This document shows, piece by piece, positions 55,366 to 64,000 of a stretch of DNA of 64,000 nt. The notes beneath the pieces are model-generated. The model was not told the DNA's origin, searched no databases, and saw nothing but the letters and a program-made list of their open reading frames with translations. Within the stretch, counting starts at the first letter, position 1; every line of letters begins with the position of its first letter. Origin of the DNA: Pseudomonas plecoglossicida NBRC 103162 = DSM 15088 (GTDB taxonomy: Bacteria > Pseudomonadota > Gammaproteobacteria > Pseudomonadales > Pseudomonadaceae); the NCBI RefSeq assembly GCF_000730665.1, contig NZ_BBIV01000002.1, forward strand, positions 244,482-308,481. Direction: 5' to 3'. The position numbers were made by a program, and so were the translations under genes.

Positions 55366-57045
55366 TCAACGTTCGTGAACGTAGGTACCTGGCGCCGCCT
55401 CGCCTGCGGCGTAGGCGCGGTTGCCCAGGCGAGTGGGCGCCTTCTTCAGCTCGCCCGCCCGCTCGCCCAGCCAGGTCTGCCAGTGCAGCCACCAGGAATC
55501 GGCGTGCTTGTCGGCATTGTCCTGCCAGGCGACAGGGTCGCCTGGGCGGTCGGCACCGGTCATGAAGCGCGCCTTGGGGTTGCCCGGTGGGTTGAGGATG
55601 CTCTGGATGTGGCCGCTGTTGGACAACACGAACTCGATCTTGCCGCCAAACAGGTGCGCCGAGCGGTAGCACGATTGCCACGGGGTGATGTGGTCGGTGG
55701 TGCCGGCAACGCTGAAGATGTCGCACTTGACGTTCTGCAGGTCGATGGCCGTGCCGGACACTTCCAGGGCATTGGGGCGGGTCAGCGGGTTGTTCTTGAA
55801 CAGTTCGATCAGGTCGCCGTGGAAGGCGGCTGGCAAGCGCGTGGTGTCATTGTTCCAGAACAGGATGTCGAACACCGGCGGCTCATTGCCAAGCAGGTAG
55901 TTGTTGACCCAGTAGTTCCAGATCAGGTCGTTGGGACGCATCCAGGCGAACACCCTGGCCATGTCGCTGCCTTCGAGCACGCCGGCCTGGTAGGAGTGGC
56001 GCTTGGCCGATTCGAGCGTCTGCTCGTCGACGAACAGCGACACATCGGTGTTCAAGGTGGTGTCGAGCACGCTGACCAGCAGGGTCAGGGTATTGACCTT
56101 GTTCTCGCCCAGAGCGGCGTAGTGGCCGGCCAGCGCGGTGCAGGTGATGCCGCCGGAGCAGGCACCGAGGATGTTCAGGTCCTTGCTGCCGGTGATCGCC
56201 AGCACGGCGTCGACCGCTTCCTTGAGCGCATCGATGTAGGTGGACAGGCCCCATTCGCGCTGGGCCTTGGTCGGGTTGCGCCAGCTGATGATGAAGGTCT
56301 GCTGCTGCGAGCGCAGGCAGAAGCGCGCCAGGCTTTTTTCCGGGCTCAGGTCGAACACGTAGAACTTGTTGATCTGTGGCGGAACCACCAGCAGCGGGCG
56401 GGCATGCACCTGTTCGGTGATCGGGCCGTACTGGATCAGTTCCAGCACATCGTTGCGGTACACCACCGCCCCTTCCGTGGTGGCGAGGTTCTTGCCCACT
56501 TCGAAGGCATCCATGTTGACCTGGCTGGGCATGCCGCCGTTGTCGATCAGGTCCTTGGCCAGGTTGGAAAGGCCGTCGAGCAGGCTCTTGCCGCCGGTTT
56601 CGAAGAAGCGTTTGACCGCTGCCGGGTTGGACAGGGTGTTGGTCGGCGCCATCGCCTCGGTCAGCAGGTTGATGACGAACTGGCCGCGGCTGATGTCCTG
56701 CGGCGACAGGTCGCTGTTGCCGATCCAGTCCTGCAGCTCGTGGCGCCAGGCCAGGTAGGTTTGCAGGTAGCGGCGGTACAGTGGGTTCTTGCTCCAGGCC
56801 GGGTCGGCGAAACGACGATCGTCGCTTGCCGGGGCCAGGCTGGACTTGCCCAGCAGCACGTTCTTCAGTTCAAGGCCGAAATGCGCCACGTGCTTGGCAC
56901 TGTGCAGCGGCTGGCGCATGGCCTGACGCAGTACGGTGCGCGCTGAGCTCAGCAGGTCCTTGCGGCGAATGCCAATGACCGGGTTCAGCCCCAGGGTGTT
57001 ATCCGAGGCCTGCCGCTGCAACTCATCGTTGTTCTTGCTACTCAT
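55366..57045 (-). CDS. phaC1: Class II PHA synthase 1
   Basis: A 559-aa class II PHA polymerase with lipase-like box GACSGG (Cys296), aspartate in VAGTTDHITPWQS and histidine in NSGHIQSILNPPGNPKA. The N-terminal PASDDRRFADPAWSKNPLYRR and the VPPQINKFYVFDLSPEKS block are diagnostic. It is the first gene of the minus-strand pha operon; the 354-bp upstream region holds a candidate sigma54 promoter. Relative to PhaC2 the box has Ser rather than Ala after the catalytic cysteine. Confidence 0.97.
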   Translation of the reverse strand: MSSKNNDELQRQASDNTLGLNPVIGIRRKDLLSSARTVLRQAMRQPLHSAKHVAHFGLELKNVLLGKSSLAPASDDRRFADPAWSKNPLYRRYLQTYLAWRHELQDWIGNSDLSPQDISRGQFVINLLTEAMAPTNTLSNPAAVKRFFETGGKSLLDGLSNLAKDLIDNGGMPSQVNMDAFEVGKNLATTEGAVVYRNDVLELIQYGPITEQVHARPLLVVPPQINKFYVFDLSPEKSLARFCLRSQQQTFIISWRNPTKAQREWGLSTYIDALKEAVDAVLAITGSKDLNILGACSGGITCTALAGHYAALGENKVNTLTLLVSVLDTTLNTDVSLFVDEQTLESAKRHSYQAGVLEGSDMARVFAWMRPNDLIWNYWVNNYLLGNEPPVFDILFWNNDTTRLPAAFHGDLIELFKNNPLTRPNALEVSGTAIDLQNVKCDIFSVAGTTDHITPWQSCYRSAHLFGGKIEFVLSNSGHIQSILNPPGNPKARFMTGADRPGDPVAWQDNADKHADSWWLHWQTWLGERAGELKKAPTRLGNRAYAAGEAAPGTYVHER

Positions 57046-57399
57046 CTACGACGCTCCGTTGTCCTGAGACGAGTACCGGTTTGCTGTGGCACATGCACAG
57101 ACGACAGCCCGGTACTGCTACTCGGGTGACCAGTGATAAGAAACAGCGGTGCTGCGGGCCGGATGCATTCGGCGATGAGCTGCGGGGGAATCTGCGTGGG
57201 AAGACTGCCTGCTTTCGCTCGCGACTTGTACAAACCGACCATGCCCTGATTGCCTTGATAAAACGATGCAGGGATCTTGCCAGCACCATTGGTTACCCGA
57301 CTTTCAAGTAATGCGCAAGACAGCCCATTTTCGAGCTGCCTGTAGGGCATTCAAGCAGATGAGATTAGAAAATGCGCTCTAAAAGCTGGAAGGCCTGAG
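57046..57399. other. Intergenic region upstream of phaC1 (promoter region)
   Basis: These 354 bases between the DUF971 gene and phaC1, both on the minus strand, contain no credible gene. They contain the candidate -24/-12 element listed separately and, just upstream of it, a GGGTAACC block (57292-57299 on the plus strand as GTTACCC-type sequence) similar to the half-sites in front of hutU. Confidence 0.6.
57267..57282 (-). promoter_or_regulatory. Candidate sigma54 promoter of phaC1
   Basis: Read on the minus strand, TGGCAAGATCCCTGCA has GG and GC separated by exactly 10 nt, as required for RpoN promoters, although the -12 element is CTGC instead of TTGC. The predicted start would lie near 57256, about 210 nt upstream of phaC1. 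A sigma54-type promoter has been proposed upstream of phaC1 in P. aeruginosa. Confidence 0.45.
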
Positions 57400-57777
57400 C
57401 TAGAGCATCAGCTTGACGACCGACTCGGCGGGGTCGCGGGATTTGCCGGCCTTGTGCAGCTCGTCGAGATACTCGTCCCAGAGCTGTTCCTGGCGCAGGC
57501 ACAGCTGTTCCAGGTACTCCCAGGTGAACAGGCCGCTGTCATGGCCATCGTCGAAGGTCAATTTCAGTGCATATTGGCCGGCAGGTTCCAGGCCGGTGAG
57601 GCCGACGTTGATCTTGCCGAACTGCAGGATGGGATTGCCGTGGCCCTGGACCTCGGCGGAAGGGGAGTGCACCCGCAGGAATTCGGCGGGCAGGTGGTAG
57701 ACCTCGCCGGGGGCGTAGGTGAGGCTGAGGGTTTTAGAAGCCTTGTGCAAATTGATGGCGGTGGGCAGGCGGGCCAT
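57400..57777 (-). CDS. DUF971 (GBBH-like) family protein
   Basis: A 125-aa protein with a DUF971 / gamma-butyrobetaine hydroxylase-like N-terminal fold: TAINLHKASKTLSLTYAPGEVYHLPAEFLRVHSPSAE, then GHDSGLFTWEYLEQLC. The family is a small standalone domain, related in fold to the N-terminal domain of 2-oxoglutarate oxygenases, without the catalytic part. Function is unknown. ATG 57777 (MARLPTAINLH) gives the standard length. It is placed downstream of hslU, as in other pseudomonads. Confidence 0.88.
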   Translation of the reverse strand: MARLPTAINLHKASKTLSLTYAPGEVYHLPAEFLRVHSPSAEVQGHGNPILQFGKINVGLTGLEPAGQYALKLTFDDGHDSGLFTWEYLEQLCLRQEQLWDEYLDELHKAGKSRDPAESVVKLML

Positions 57778-57838
57778 GGCTGGAAATCTCTTGTGAACTG
57801 ATGTTGCAAGCTTCGAGAGATTCAGGGGATTGTGCAAG

Positions 57839-57857
57839 GGGGCCGCAAAGCGGCCCC
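57839..57857 (-). terminator. GC-rich hairpin after hslU
   Basis: GGGGCCGC-AAA-GCGGCCCC (57839-57857) lies 8 nt beyond the hslU stop. It matches the hairpins after the genes at 8565 and 35163 but lacks a T run on the minus strand. Confidence 0.55.
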
Positions 57858-57864
57858 TGCGGTC

Positions 57865-59208
57865 TTACAGAATGTAGCGCGACAGGTCTTCGTTCTGCGC
57901 CAGCTCACCGAGGTGGCCGTTCACATATGCCGCGTCGATCTGGATCGGCGTTTCATCATGGGCGCTGGCCAGGTCACCGGCACTGAACGACACCTCTTCG
58001 AGCAGTCGCTCCAGCAGGGTGTGCAGGCGACGGGCACCGATGTTCTCGGTCTTCTCGTTGACCTGGTAGGCGATCTCGGCCAGGCGCTTGATGCCGTCGG
58101 CCTTGAACTCGATGTTCAGCCCTTCGGTCTTGAGCAGCTCGCAGTACTGTTCGGTCAGCGACGCGTGCGGCTCCTTCAGAATGCGCTCGAAGTCCTCCGG
58201 GGTCAGTGCCTTGAGCTCGACACGGATCGGCAGACGGCCCTGCAGTTCAGGCACCAGGTCGCTCGGCTTGCTCAGGTGGAACGCGCCGGAGGCGATGAAC
58301 AGGATGTGGTCGGTCTTGACCATGCCCAGCTTGGTATTGACGGTGCAGCCTTCGATCAGCGGCAGCAGGTCGCGCTGTACGCCCTCGCGGGACACATCGG
58401 CGCCGCCGACGTTGCCACGCTTGGCCACCTTGTCGATTTCGTCGATGAACACGATGCCGTGTTGCTCGACCGCTTCCAGCGCCTTGGCCTTGAGCTCTTC
58501 CTCATTGACCAGGCGGCTCGCTTCTTCGTCGCGAACCATCTTCAGCGCGTCCTTGACCTTGAGCTTGCGGGCCTTGCGCTTGCCCTTGCCCATGTTGGCG
58601 AACAGGCTCTGCAGCTGGTTGGTCATCTCTTCCATGCCGGGTGGCGCGGCGATCTCGACGCCGGTGTTCTCGGCGACTTCGATCTCGATTTCCTTGTCGT
58701 CCAGCTGGCCTTCGCGCAGGCGCTTGCGGAACAGCTGGCGGGTGTTGGAATCGGAGCTGGTCTGCGCGGCTTCCTCGGCGAAGCTGCTGACCCGCGCCTG
58801 CGGCAGCAGGGCATCGAGGATGCGGTCTTCGGCGGCATCTTCGGCGCGGTGGCGCACGCGGACGATTTCCTGCTCACGCAGCATCTTCATCGCGGCGTCG
58901 GCCAGGTCACGGATGATCGATTCGACATCGCGGCCGACATAGCCCACTTCGGTGAACTTGGTCGCTTCGACCTTGATGAACGGCGCATTGGCCAGCTTGG
59001 CCAGGCGGCGGGCGATTTCGGTCTTGCCGACACCGGTGGGGCCGATCATCAGGATGTTCTTCGGCGTCACTTCGACACGCAGCTCGGCAGGCAGCTGCAT
59101 GCGCCGCCAGCGGTTGCGCAGGGCGATGGCCACGGCGCGCTTGGCGTCTTCCTGGCCGATGATGTGGCGGTTGAGTTCGTGGACGATCTCGCGGGGGGTC
59201 ATGGACAT
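57865..59208 (-). CDS. hslU: ATP-dependent protease ATPase subunit HslU
   Basis: A 447-aa AAA+ unfoldase that feeds proteins to HslV in the cytoplasm. Walker [10 protein letters not shown] lies at about residues 56-64, Walker [14 protein letters not shown] at about 249, and the pore-loop region contains [11 protein letters not shown]. The I-domain between them is rich in charged residues. The C-terminal tail ends SRYIL, which docks into HslV. The start at 59208 ([12 protein letters not shown]) is standard. A 92-nt gap separates it from hslV. Confidence 0.97.
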   Translation of the reverse strand: MSMTPREIVHELNRHIIGQEDAKRAVAIALRNRWRRMQLPAELRVEVTPKNILMIGPTGVGKTEIARRLAKLANAPFIKVEATKFTEVGYVGRDVESIIRDLADAAMKMLREQEIVRVRHRAEDAAEDRILDALLPQARVSSFAEEAAQTSSDSNTRQLFRKRLREGQLDDKEIEIEVAENTGVEIAAPPGMEEMTNQLQSLFANMGKGKRKARKLKVKDALKMVRDEEASRLVNEEELKAKALEAVEQHGIVFIDEIDKVAKRGNVGGADVSREGVQRDLLPLIEGCTVNTKLGMVKTDHILFIASGAFHLSKPSDLVPELQGRLPIRVELKALTPEDFERILKEPHASLTEQYCELLKTEGLNIEFKADGIKRLAEIAYQVNEKTENIGARRLHTLLERLLEEVSFSAGDLASAHDETPIQIDAAYVNGHLGELAQNEDLSRYIL

Positions 59209-59300
59209 GATCAAAAATGGTCCTTGGACAGAGTTACTCAGCGTGGAAAAGCCCCATCACCGGCTCTTTGCTCACAGAGACAGGGCGCCAAAACAGCTGA

Positions 59301-59831
59301 TCACTCGGCCAGGTCCTGCTCCTCGATGGTCAGGTTGTGGTTGGTGAACACGCAGATATCGCCCGCGATGTTCAAGGCAGTCTCGGCGATTTCACGCGCC
59401 GACAAGTCAGTCTTGTTCAGCAGGGCGCGGGCTGCGGCCTGGGCGAAGGCGCCGCCGGAGCCCATGGCGATCAGGCCGTCTTCCGGCTCGACCACGTCAC
59501 CGTTGCCGGTGATGATCAAGGAGGCGTCCTTGTTGGCGACCGCCAGCATGGCCTCCAGGCGGCTCAGGGAACGGTCGGTACGCCATTCCTTGGCCAGCTC
59601 GACGGCGGCGCGCACCAGGTGGCCGGAGTGTTTCTGCAGTTGCGCTTCGAAGCGCTCGAACAGGGTGAAGGCGTCGGCGGTGGCACCGGCGAAACCGGCG
59701 ATGACTTCACCGTTGTACAGGCGACGGACTTTCTTGGCGTTGCCTTTCATGACGGTGTTGCCGAGGGATACCTGGCCGTCGCCACCCATGACGACTTTGC
59801 CGTGACGGCGGACGGAAACGATGGTGGTCAA
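59301..59831 (-). CDS. hslV: ATP-dependent protease subunit HslV
   Basis: A 176-aa threonine peptidase related to proteasome beta subunits. After removal of the initiator residue the chain begins [19 protein letters not shown], with the N-terminal threonine as nucleophile. This fixes the start at a rare TTG codon (59831); GGAG lies 8 nt upstream. The in-frame ATG at 59879 would add 16 residues and bury the catalytic threonine, so it is rejected. It is followed by hslU. Confidence 0.95.
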   Translation of the reverse strand: MTTIVSVRRHGKVVMGGDGQVSLGNTVMKGNAKKVRRLYNGEVIAGFAGATADAFTLFERFEAQLQKHSGHLVRAAVELAKEWRTDRSLSRLEAMLAVANKDASLIITGNGDVVEPEDGLIAMGSGGAFAQAAARALLNKTDLSAREIAETALNIAGDICVFTNHNLTIEEQDLAE

Positions 59832-59942
59832 GGGGAGAGTCTCCACGCAGCGGGGCGAAAATGCCTGATGCAGACTCATATGGGGGTGGGGGGAAGGATT
59901 TCAACCGGGGGGGATGAATGGTTGCTGTCTGCCTGCACTGGC

Positions 59943-60022
59943 CTCATCGCCGGCAAGCCGGCTCCCACAGGGATTTGCAGCAATGCAACCACTGAGGGAG
60001 CCGGCTTGCCGGCGATAGGGCC
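59943..60022. repeat. REP inverted pair
   Basis: CTCATCGCCGGCAAGCCGGC (from 59943) and its facing copy GCCGGCTTGCCGGCGATAGG (60000-60019) separate the upstream side of hslV from the end of pyrC'. Confidence 0.85.
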
Positions 60023-60034
60023 CGGAAGGCCTAC

Positions 60035-61306
60035 TCAGGCTTCGTGGCAGACATGCCCATCGACCAAGGTATAACGCACCGCGCCCGGCAGGCAGTGGCC
60101 GATGAACGGGCAGTTGTCGCCGCGCGAGAACCACTGCTCGCCCGCCACCGTCGAGGCCTTGGCATCGAACAGCACCAGGTCGGCCGCGCCGCCCACCTTC
60201 AGCTCACCCGCCGGCAGGCGCAGGGCTGCAGCCGGGCCGCTGGTCAGGCGTGCGAGCAGCGTCGGCAAGTCGAGCAGGCCGTCGTCGACCAGGGTCATGG
60301 CCAGCGGTAGCAGCAGTTCGACACTGCTGATACCAGGCTCCGTGGCGCCGAACGGGGCCAGCTTGGCATCGCGCTCGTGGGGCTGGTGGTGACTGGAAAT
60401 GGCCTGGATCACACCCGACTTCACGGCCTCGCGCAGGCCGTCGCGGTCGGCGGCGGTGCGCAGCGGTGGCTGCACGTGGTAGAGGCTGGAGAACTCGCGC
60501 AGCGATTCGTCGGTGAGGATCAGCTGGTACAGGGCCACATCAGCGGTCACCGGCAGGCCAAGCTGCTGGGCCTGGGCGATCAGCCGGGCGCCACGGGCGC
60601 TGGTGATCTGGGTGAAGTGCGCACGCACGCCGGTCTGTTCGACCAGCAGCAGGTTGCGCGCCAGGGCCACGGTCTCGGCCGTCTCCGGGATGCCGGGCAG
60701 ACCGAGGAAGCTGGCCATGGCGCCTTCGTGGGCCAGGCCACCTTGGGCCAGGTCGCGGTCCTGGGAATGGAACACCACGGTCAGGTCGAAGGTGGCGGCG
60801 TATTCCAGGGCGCGGGCCAGGGTACGGTTGTTGGGGATTTGCTTGAGGCCGTTGCCGAAGGCCACGCAGCCGGTGTCGCGCAGGGCAACCAGTTCGGCCA
60901 GTTGCTCGCCTTCCAGGCCCTTGGTCAGGGCGCCGATCGGGTAGACCTTGCTGTTGCCGGCTTCACGGGCGCGGTCGAGGATCAGTTCGGCCACTGCCGA
61001 GGTGTCCAGCACCGGCTTGGTCTGCGGCGGGCAGCACAGGCTGGTGACGCCACCGGCCACGGCGGCACGGGTTTCGCTGGCGATGGTGCCCTTGCGGCTG
61101 TAGCCCGGCTCGCGCAGGGACACGCCGAGGTCGACCAGGCCCGGTGCAGCAACCAGGCCATCGGCCTGGATCGTGCGGCTGGCGCTGAAACCGGCCGGGG
61201 CTGCGCCGATGGCGGCAATGCGACCGCCGTCCAGGTGCAGGTCGGTAACCTGGTCCAGGCCGGTCTTGGGGTCGATGACCCGGGCGCCAAGAATGCTGAG
61301 GGTCAC
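60035..61306 (-). CDS. pyrC': Dihydroorotase-like subunit PyrC' (non-catalytic, ATCase-associated)
   Basis: A 423-aa dihydroorotase homologue. Active enzymes have a DxHxHxRxPG metal-binding motif; here the corresponding stretch is [11 protein letters not shown], with both histidines replaced. Later features ([33 protein letters not shown]) keep the overall fold. In P. putida and P. aeruginosa such PyrC' proteins are inactive as dihydroorotases and are needed for assembly of the aspartate transcarbamoylase holoenzyme with PyrB. It overlaps pyrB by 4 nt, consistent with equimolar synthesis. A true dihydroorotase must be encoded elsewhere. Confidence 0.93.
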   Translation of the reverse strand: MTLSILGARVIDPKTGLDQVTDLHLDGGRIAAIGAAPAGFSASRTIQADGLVAAPGLVDLGVSLREPGYSRKGTIASETRAAVAGGVTSLCCPPQTKPVLDTSAVAELILDRAREAGNSKVYPIGALTKGLEGEQLAELVALRDTGCVAFGNGLKQIPNNRTLARALEYAATFDLTVVFHSQDRDLAQGGLAHEGAMASFLGLPGIPETAETVALARNLLLVEQTGVRAHFTQITSARGARLIAQAQQLGLPVTADVALYQLILTDESLREFSSLYHVQPPLRTAADRDGLREAVKSGVIQAISSHHQPHERDAKLAPFGATEPGISSVELLLPLAMTLVDDGLLDLPTLLARLTSGPAAALRLPAGELKVGGAADLVLFDAKASTVAGEQWFSRGDNCPFIGHCLPGAVRYTLVDGHVCHEA

Positions 61307-62307
61307 TGGGCGTTCTCCTGGTCGAGTTGACGTTGCGCGTTCTGCCCGCTCATGGCCATGGACAGTACGGCCATGCGCACGGCGATGCCGTAGGTGACCT
61401 GGTTGAGGATCACCGAGTGTTTGCCGTCGGCCACCGCCGACTCGATCTCGACGCCGCGGTTGATCGGGCCCGGGTGCATGACGATGGCATCGGGCTTGGC
61501 ACCGGCCAGGCGCGCGGTGGTCAAGCCGAACAGGCGGTAGAACTCGCCTTCGCTGGGCAGCAGGCCACCGGCCATGCGTTCACGCTGCAGGCGCAGCATG
61601 ATCACCACGTCGACGTCCTTCAGGCCTTCGGCGAGGTCGGTGTAGACCTTCACGCCGTATTGCTCGATGCCGATCGGGATCAGGGTCTTCGGGCCGATCA
61701 CGCGGATGTCCGGGCAACCCAGCGCCTTGAGCGCCAGCATGTCGGAGCGGGCCACGCGCGAGTGCAGGATATCGCCGACGATCGCTACCGACAGGTTCTC
61801 GAAGCTGCCTTTGTGGCGGCGAATGGTCAGCATGTCGAGCATGCCCTGGGTCGGGTGCGCATGGCGACCATCACCACCGTTGATCACCGCGACGTCCGGG
61901 CACACGTGCTCGGCGATGAAGTGCGCGGCACCGGAGTCGGAGTGGCGCACGACGAACATGTCGGCGGCCATGGCTTCGAGGTTGCGCAGGGTGTCGAACA
62001 GGGTTTCGCCCTTGCTGGTCGAGGACGTCGACACGTTCAGGCTGATCACGTCCGCTGACAGGCGCTGGGCGGCCAGTTCGAAGGTGGTACGGGTACGGGT
62101 CGAGTTCTCGAAGAACACGTTGCACACGGTCTTGCCGCGCAGCAACGGGACTTTCTTCACGGCCCGGGCGCCGACTTCGAGGAACGAGTCGGCGGTGTCG
62201 AGGATCTCGGTGAGCAGTTCGCGGGGCAAACCGTCGAGCGAGAGGAAGTGGCGCAGCTGGCCCTGGTCATTGAGCTGCAGCGGGCGCTTGGCGTCGATTG
62301 GCGTCAT
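61303..62307 (-). CDS. pyrB: Aspartate carbamoyltransferase catalytic subunit
   Basis: A 334-aa transcarbamoylase that condenses carbamoyl phosphate and aspartate in pyrimidine synthesis. The carbamoyl-phosphate motif [13 protein letters not shown] is at about residues 64-76, and [19 protein letters not shown] and the aspartate-binding region [17 protein letters not shown] are present. The product is slightly longer at the N terminus than the E. coli subunit, as in other pseudomonads, where that extension participates in nucleotide regulation. It lies between pyrR and pyrC'. Confidence 0.96.
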   Translation of the reverse strand: MTPIDAKRPLQLNDQGQLRHFLSLDGLPRELLTEILDTADSFLEVGARAVKKVPLLRGKTVCNVFFENSTRTRTTFELAAQRLSADVISLNVSTSSTSKGETLFDTLRNLEAMAADMFVVRHSDSGAAHFIAEHVCPDVAVINGGDGRHAHPTQGMLDMLTIRRHKGSFENLSVAIVGDILHSRVARSDMLALKALGCPDIRVIGPKTLIPIGIEQYGVKVYTDLAEGLKDVDVVIMLRLQRERMAGGLLPSEGEFYRLFGLTTARLAGAKPDAIVMHPGPINRGVEIESAVADGKHSVILNQVTYGIAVRMAVLSMAMSGQNAQRQLDQENAQ

Positions 62308-62319
62308 CGCGAGGGACTC

Positions 62320-62838
62320 TTAAAGGGCGGAAGCGGTGGCGAGGTCCTGGCGCTCGAGGGCGAGCGGTGCGGGTCCGGTCAATTTTACCCGTTCATGGGC
62401 GGCCAGCGACAGGGTGGCGCCCAGCACGTTGGGACGGATCGGCAGTTCGCCGGCATCCAGGTCCAGCAGGCACACCAGCGTCACGCTGGCCGGGCGCCCG
62501 TAGTCGAACAGTTCGTTGAGCGCGGCGCGGATGGTGCGGCCGCTCATCAACACGTCATCGATCAGCACCAGGTGCTGGCCCTCCACTTCGAATGGCAGCT
62601 CCGAGGGGCGCACCTGCGGGTGCAGGCCGTTCTGGCTGAAATCGTCGCGGTAGAAGGATACGTCAAGTGTGCCCAAGGGGCTTTCGTCGCTCATTTCCTG
62701 CTGCAATGCCTGGGCGACCCAGACACCACCGGTGCGGATGCCGATGAATCGCGGCTCGGTGATGTTGCGGCGGGCCAGGTGGGCGCGAAGGTCGACAGCC
62801 ATCTGCCGGATAAGGTCGGCGGGGTTGGGTAGGCTCAT
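62320..62838 (-). CDS. pyrR: Pyrimidine regulator / uracil phosphoribosyltransferase PyrR
   Basis: A 172-aa phosphoribosyltransferase-fold protein with the PRPP-binding loop [19 protein letters not shown] (about residues 94-112) and [15 protein letters not shown]. In Pseudomonas PyrR heads the pyrRBC' operon and affects pyrimidine gene expression. ATG 62838 ([13 protein letters not shown]) has AAGGAG upstream and is preferred to the further in-frame codon at 62877. Confidence 0.93.
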   Translation of the reverse strand: MSLPNPADLIRQMAVDLRAHLARRNITEPRFIGIRTGGVWVAQALQQEMSDESPLGTLDVSFYRDDFSQNGLHPQVRPSELPFEVEGQHLVLIDDVLMSGRTIRAALNELFDYGRPASVTLVCLLDLDAGELPIRPNVLGATLSLAAHERVKLTGPAPLALERQDLATASAL

Positions 62839-62883
62839 TGCGTGCTCCTTGGGGGCGCCGGGCTGACCCGGCGGCAAAGCGGA

Positions 62884-63309
62884 TTAAGTGTTGGCCTCCA
62901 GCCAGCCTTGCAGCAGCAGGGCGGCGGCAATGGCATCGACCGGGTTGTCGCGGTAGCTACCGTGGCGACCGCCACGGGCCATTTGCTCGCCCTTGGCTTC
63001 GAAGGTGGTCAGGCGTTCGTCGTGGGTGTGCACCGGCAGGTTGAAGCGGCCATTGAGGCGGCGGGCGAACTTCTCGGCGCGCTCGCTCATGTCGCTGGGC
63101 GTGCCGTCCATGTTCAGCGGCAGGCCGACGACGATGGCGTCGGGTTTCCATTCCTTGATCAGCTTCTCGACCTGGTTCCAGTCCGGCACGCCGTTCTGCG
63201 CCTTGAGCACGCACAACTCGCGGGCCTGGCCGGTAATCACCTGACCCACGGCCACGCCGATCTGTTTGCTGCCGTAGTCGAAGCCCAGCAGCAGGCGCAG
63301 CTCGGCCAT
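62884..63309 (-). CDS. ruvX: Holliday junction resolvase-like protein YqgF/RuvX
   Basis: A 141-aa RNase H-fold protein involved in 16S rRNA 5'-end processing and possibly DNA junction resolution. The opening LLGFDYGSKQIGVAVG carries the first catalytic aspartate; VVGLPLNMDGTPSDMS, HDERLTTFEA and DNPVDAIAAALLLQ supply the remaining acidic residues and the family end. Its start shares one nucleotide with the yqgE stop (TGATG). Confidence 0.95.
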   Translation of the reverse strand: MAELRLLLGFDYGSKQIGVAVGQVITGQARELCVLKAQNGVPDWNQVEKLIKEWKPDAIVVGLPLNMDGTPSDMSERAEKFARRLNGRFNLPVHTHDERLTTFEAKGEQMARGGRHGSYRDNPVDAIAAALLLQGWLEANT

Positions 63310-63878
63310 CAGGCGTGGCCCGCCTGGCTGGTGAGCAGGCTGAGGTTGATGCCCAGGCTGGCGGCTGCGGCTTCCAGACGCAGGTCGCTGGCCAGGCCGA
63401 AGATGATTTCCGGGTCGAACGGGCAGTTGAGCCAGGCATTGTCGGTCAGCTCCGCTTCCAGCTGGCCCGCTTCCCAGCCGGCGTAACCCAGGGTGATCAG
63501 GCTCTGTTTCGGGCCGACTCCTGCGGCGATGGCCAGCAGCACGTCTTGCGAGGTCGTCAGCGACAGCCCTTCCAGCGCGACGGTGGCCTGGAAGCTGCAT
63601 TCGTTGCTGTGCAGCACGAAACCACGGTCGGTCTGCACCGGTCCGCCCTGGTAGATCGGCACCTGCAGGGTGCTGGCAGGTGGTTCCTCGTCCGGGCGCA
63701 GCTGCTCGAGAATGTCGGCCAGGTTCAGCTCCTGGGGGCGGTTGACCACTAGGCCCATGGCGCCATTGGCGTTGTGCTCGACGATATACGTGAGGGTCTG
63801 GGCGAAGTTCGGATCGGCCATGTGCGGCATGGCGATCAGGAACTGATGCTTGAGGTAGCTCGGGGCGAGGGTTTTCAT
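63309..63878 (-). CDS. yqgE: YqgE/AlgH family protein (UPF0301)
   Basis: A 189-aa protein of the UPF0301 family. Recognisable blocks are YLKHQFLIAMPHMADPNF, GAMGLVVNRPQ, YQGGPVQTDRGFVLH and LGYAGWEAGQLEAEL. In P. aeruginosa the homologue AlgH was first linked to alginate regulation, but its molecular role is not clear. ATG 63878 (MKTLAPSYLKHQ) gives the typical length. It is translationally coupled to ruvX. Confidence 0.93.
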   Translation of the reverse strand: MKTLAPSYLKHQFLIAMPHMADPNFAQTLTYIVEHNANGAMGLVVNRPQELNLADILEQLRPDEEPPASTLQVPIYQGGPVQTDRGFVLHSNECSFQATVALEGLSLTTSQDVLLAIAAGVGPKQSLITLGYAGWEAGQLEAELTDNAWLNCPFDPEIIFGLASDLRLEAAAASLGINLSLLTSQAGHA

Positions 63879-63973
63879 GGGGGATAGTGTGGCGCCAGGT
63901 GGCGAGGCTGACAAGGTGGTTATGTGTCGCCTGTTTGTGTCTGTCGAAAGGTGTTTGGCGCCTATCAGATCGA

Positions 63974-63991
63974 GCGCCGCCCGCGCGGCGC
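63974..63991. repeat. GC-rich inverted repeat at the window end
   Basis: GCGCCGC-CCGC-GCGGCGC forms a 7-bp stem near the right edge. It may be part of a larger Pseudomonas intergenic repeat cut by the window border. Confidence 0.4.
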
Positions 63992-64000
63992 ATCGCGAGC

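Noticed and set aside
63879..64000. Possible 3' end of another minus-strand gene (tonB often follows here)
   Set aside because: The 122 bases show no frame I can match to TonB; only a GC-rich inverted repeat is visible.

Overview
The window is a contiguous block of chromosomal DNA from a Pseudomonas species, most likely of the P. putida group. The basis is the gene order (typA, glgP, fbp, hut cluster, pip-dtd, opgGH, amino-acid ABC operon, rsmE-tat-his-ubi, pha cluster, hslUV, pyrC'BR-ruvX-yqgE), the high GC content with C/G-ending codons, protein lengths matching P. putida proteins, and dispersed REP-type palindromes of the kind found between Pseudomonas genes. The exact species cannot be fixed from the sequence alone. 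No rRNA, tRNA, CRISPR array, insertion sequence or prophage was found.

Layout. 1-4163: the 3' end of typA, a secreted PhoPQ-regulated-type protein, two small Pseudomonas-type proteins and a YkgJ cysteine-cluster protein. 4341-10399: carbon storage and gluconeogenesis genes (glgP, fbp), a DUF924 protein, a truncated chemoreceptor sensor, and two lipoprotein genes (a BamE/DUF3862-like one and a lipocalin). 10460-23324: a complete histidine-utilisation cluster, with hutF divergent from hutCD, then hutU, an ABC importer (hutXWV), two hutH paralogues, hutI and hutG. 23362-28989: a giant DUF6543/LRR/NEL effector-like gene. 29189-37980: pip-dtd, opgGH and an amino-acid ABC transporter. 38044-45681 (minus strand): a chemoreceptor, rsmE, tatCBA, hisE-hisI and ubiBJE. 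45807-57045: the medium-chain PHA locus (a small PHA-system gene, phaIF, and phaC1-phaZ-phaC2-phaD convergent to phaIF), interrupted by a second giant DUF6543 gene at 46095-50726. 57400-63878 (minus strand): DUF971, hslUV, pyrC'-pyrB-pyrR, ruvX and yqgE.

How it works together. The hut genes encode all five steps from histidine to glutamate plus formate. Uptake is supplied by hutXWV and control by HutC. The hutU promoter has a -24/-12 sigma54 element with a HutC-type operator lying over the predicted start site and GTTACC/GGTAAC repeats upstream, which suggests activation by CbrB and/or NtrC. The pha genes encode two synthases, a depolymerase, a TetR-family regulator and two phasins for making and mobilising PHA granules.

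The most unusual items are: (1) an NEL-type E3 ubiquitin ligase-like protein of 1875 aa with a visible CxD catalytic motif; (2) a second giant DUF6543 'dermonecrotic toxin'-type protein lodged in the pha locus; (3) HutH1, a histidase paralogue that keeps most active-site residues but lacks the Ala-Ser-Gly that forms the MIO cofactor; (4) a truncated chemoreceptor sensor; and (5) the compact regulatory layout in front of hutU.
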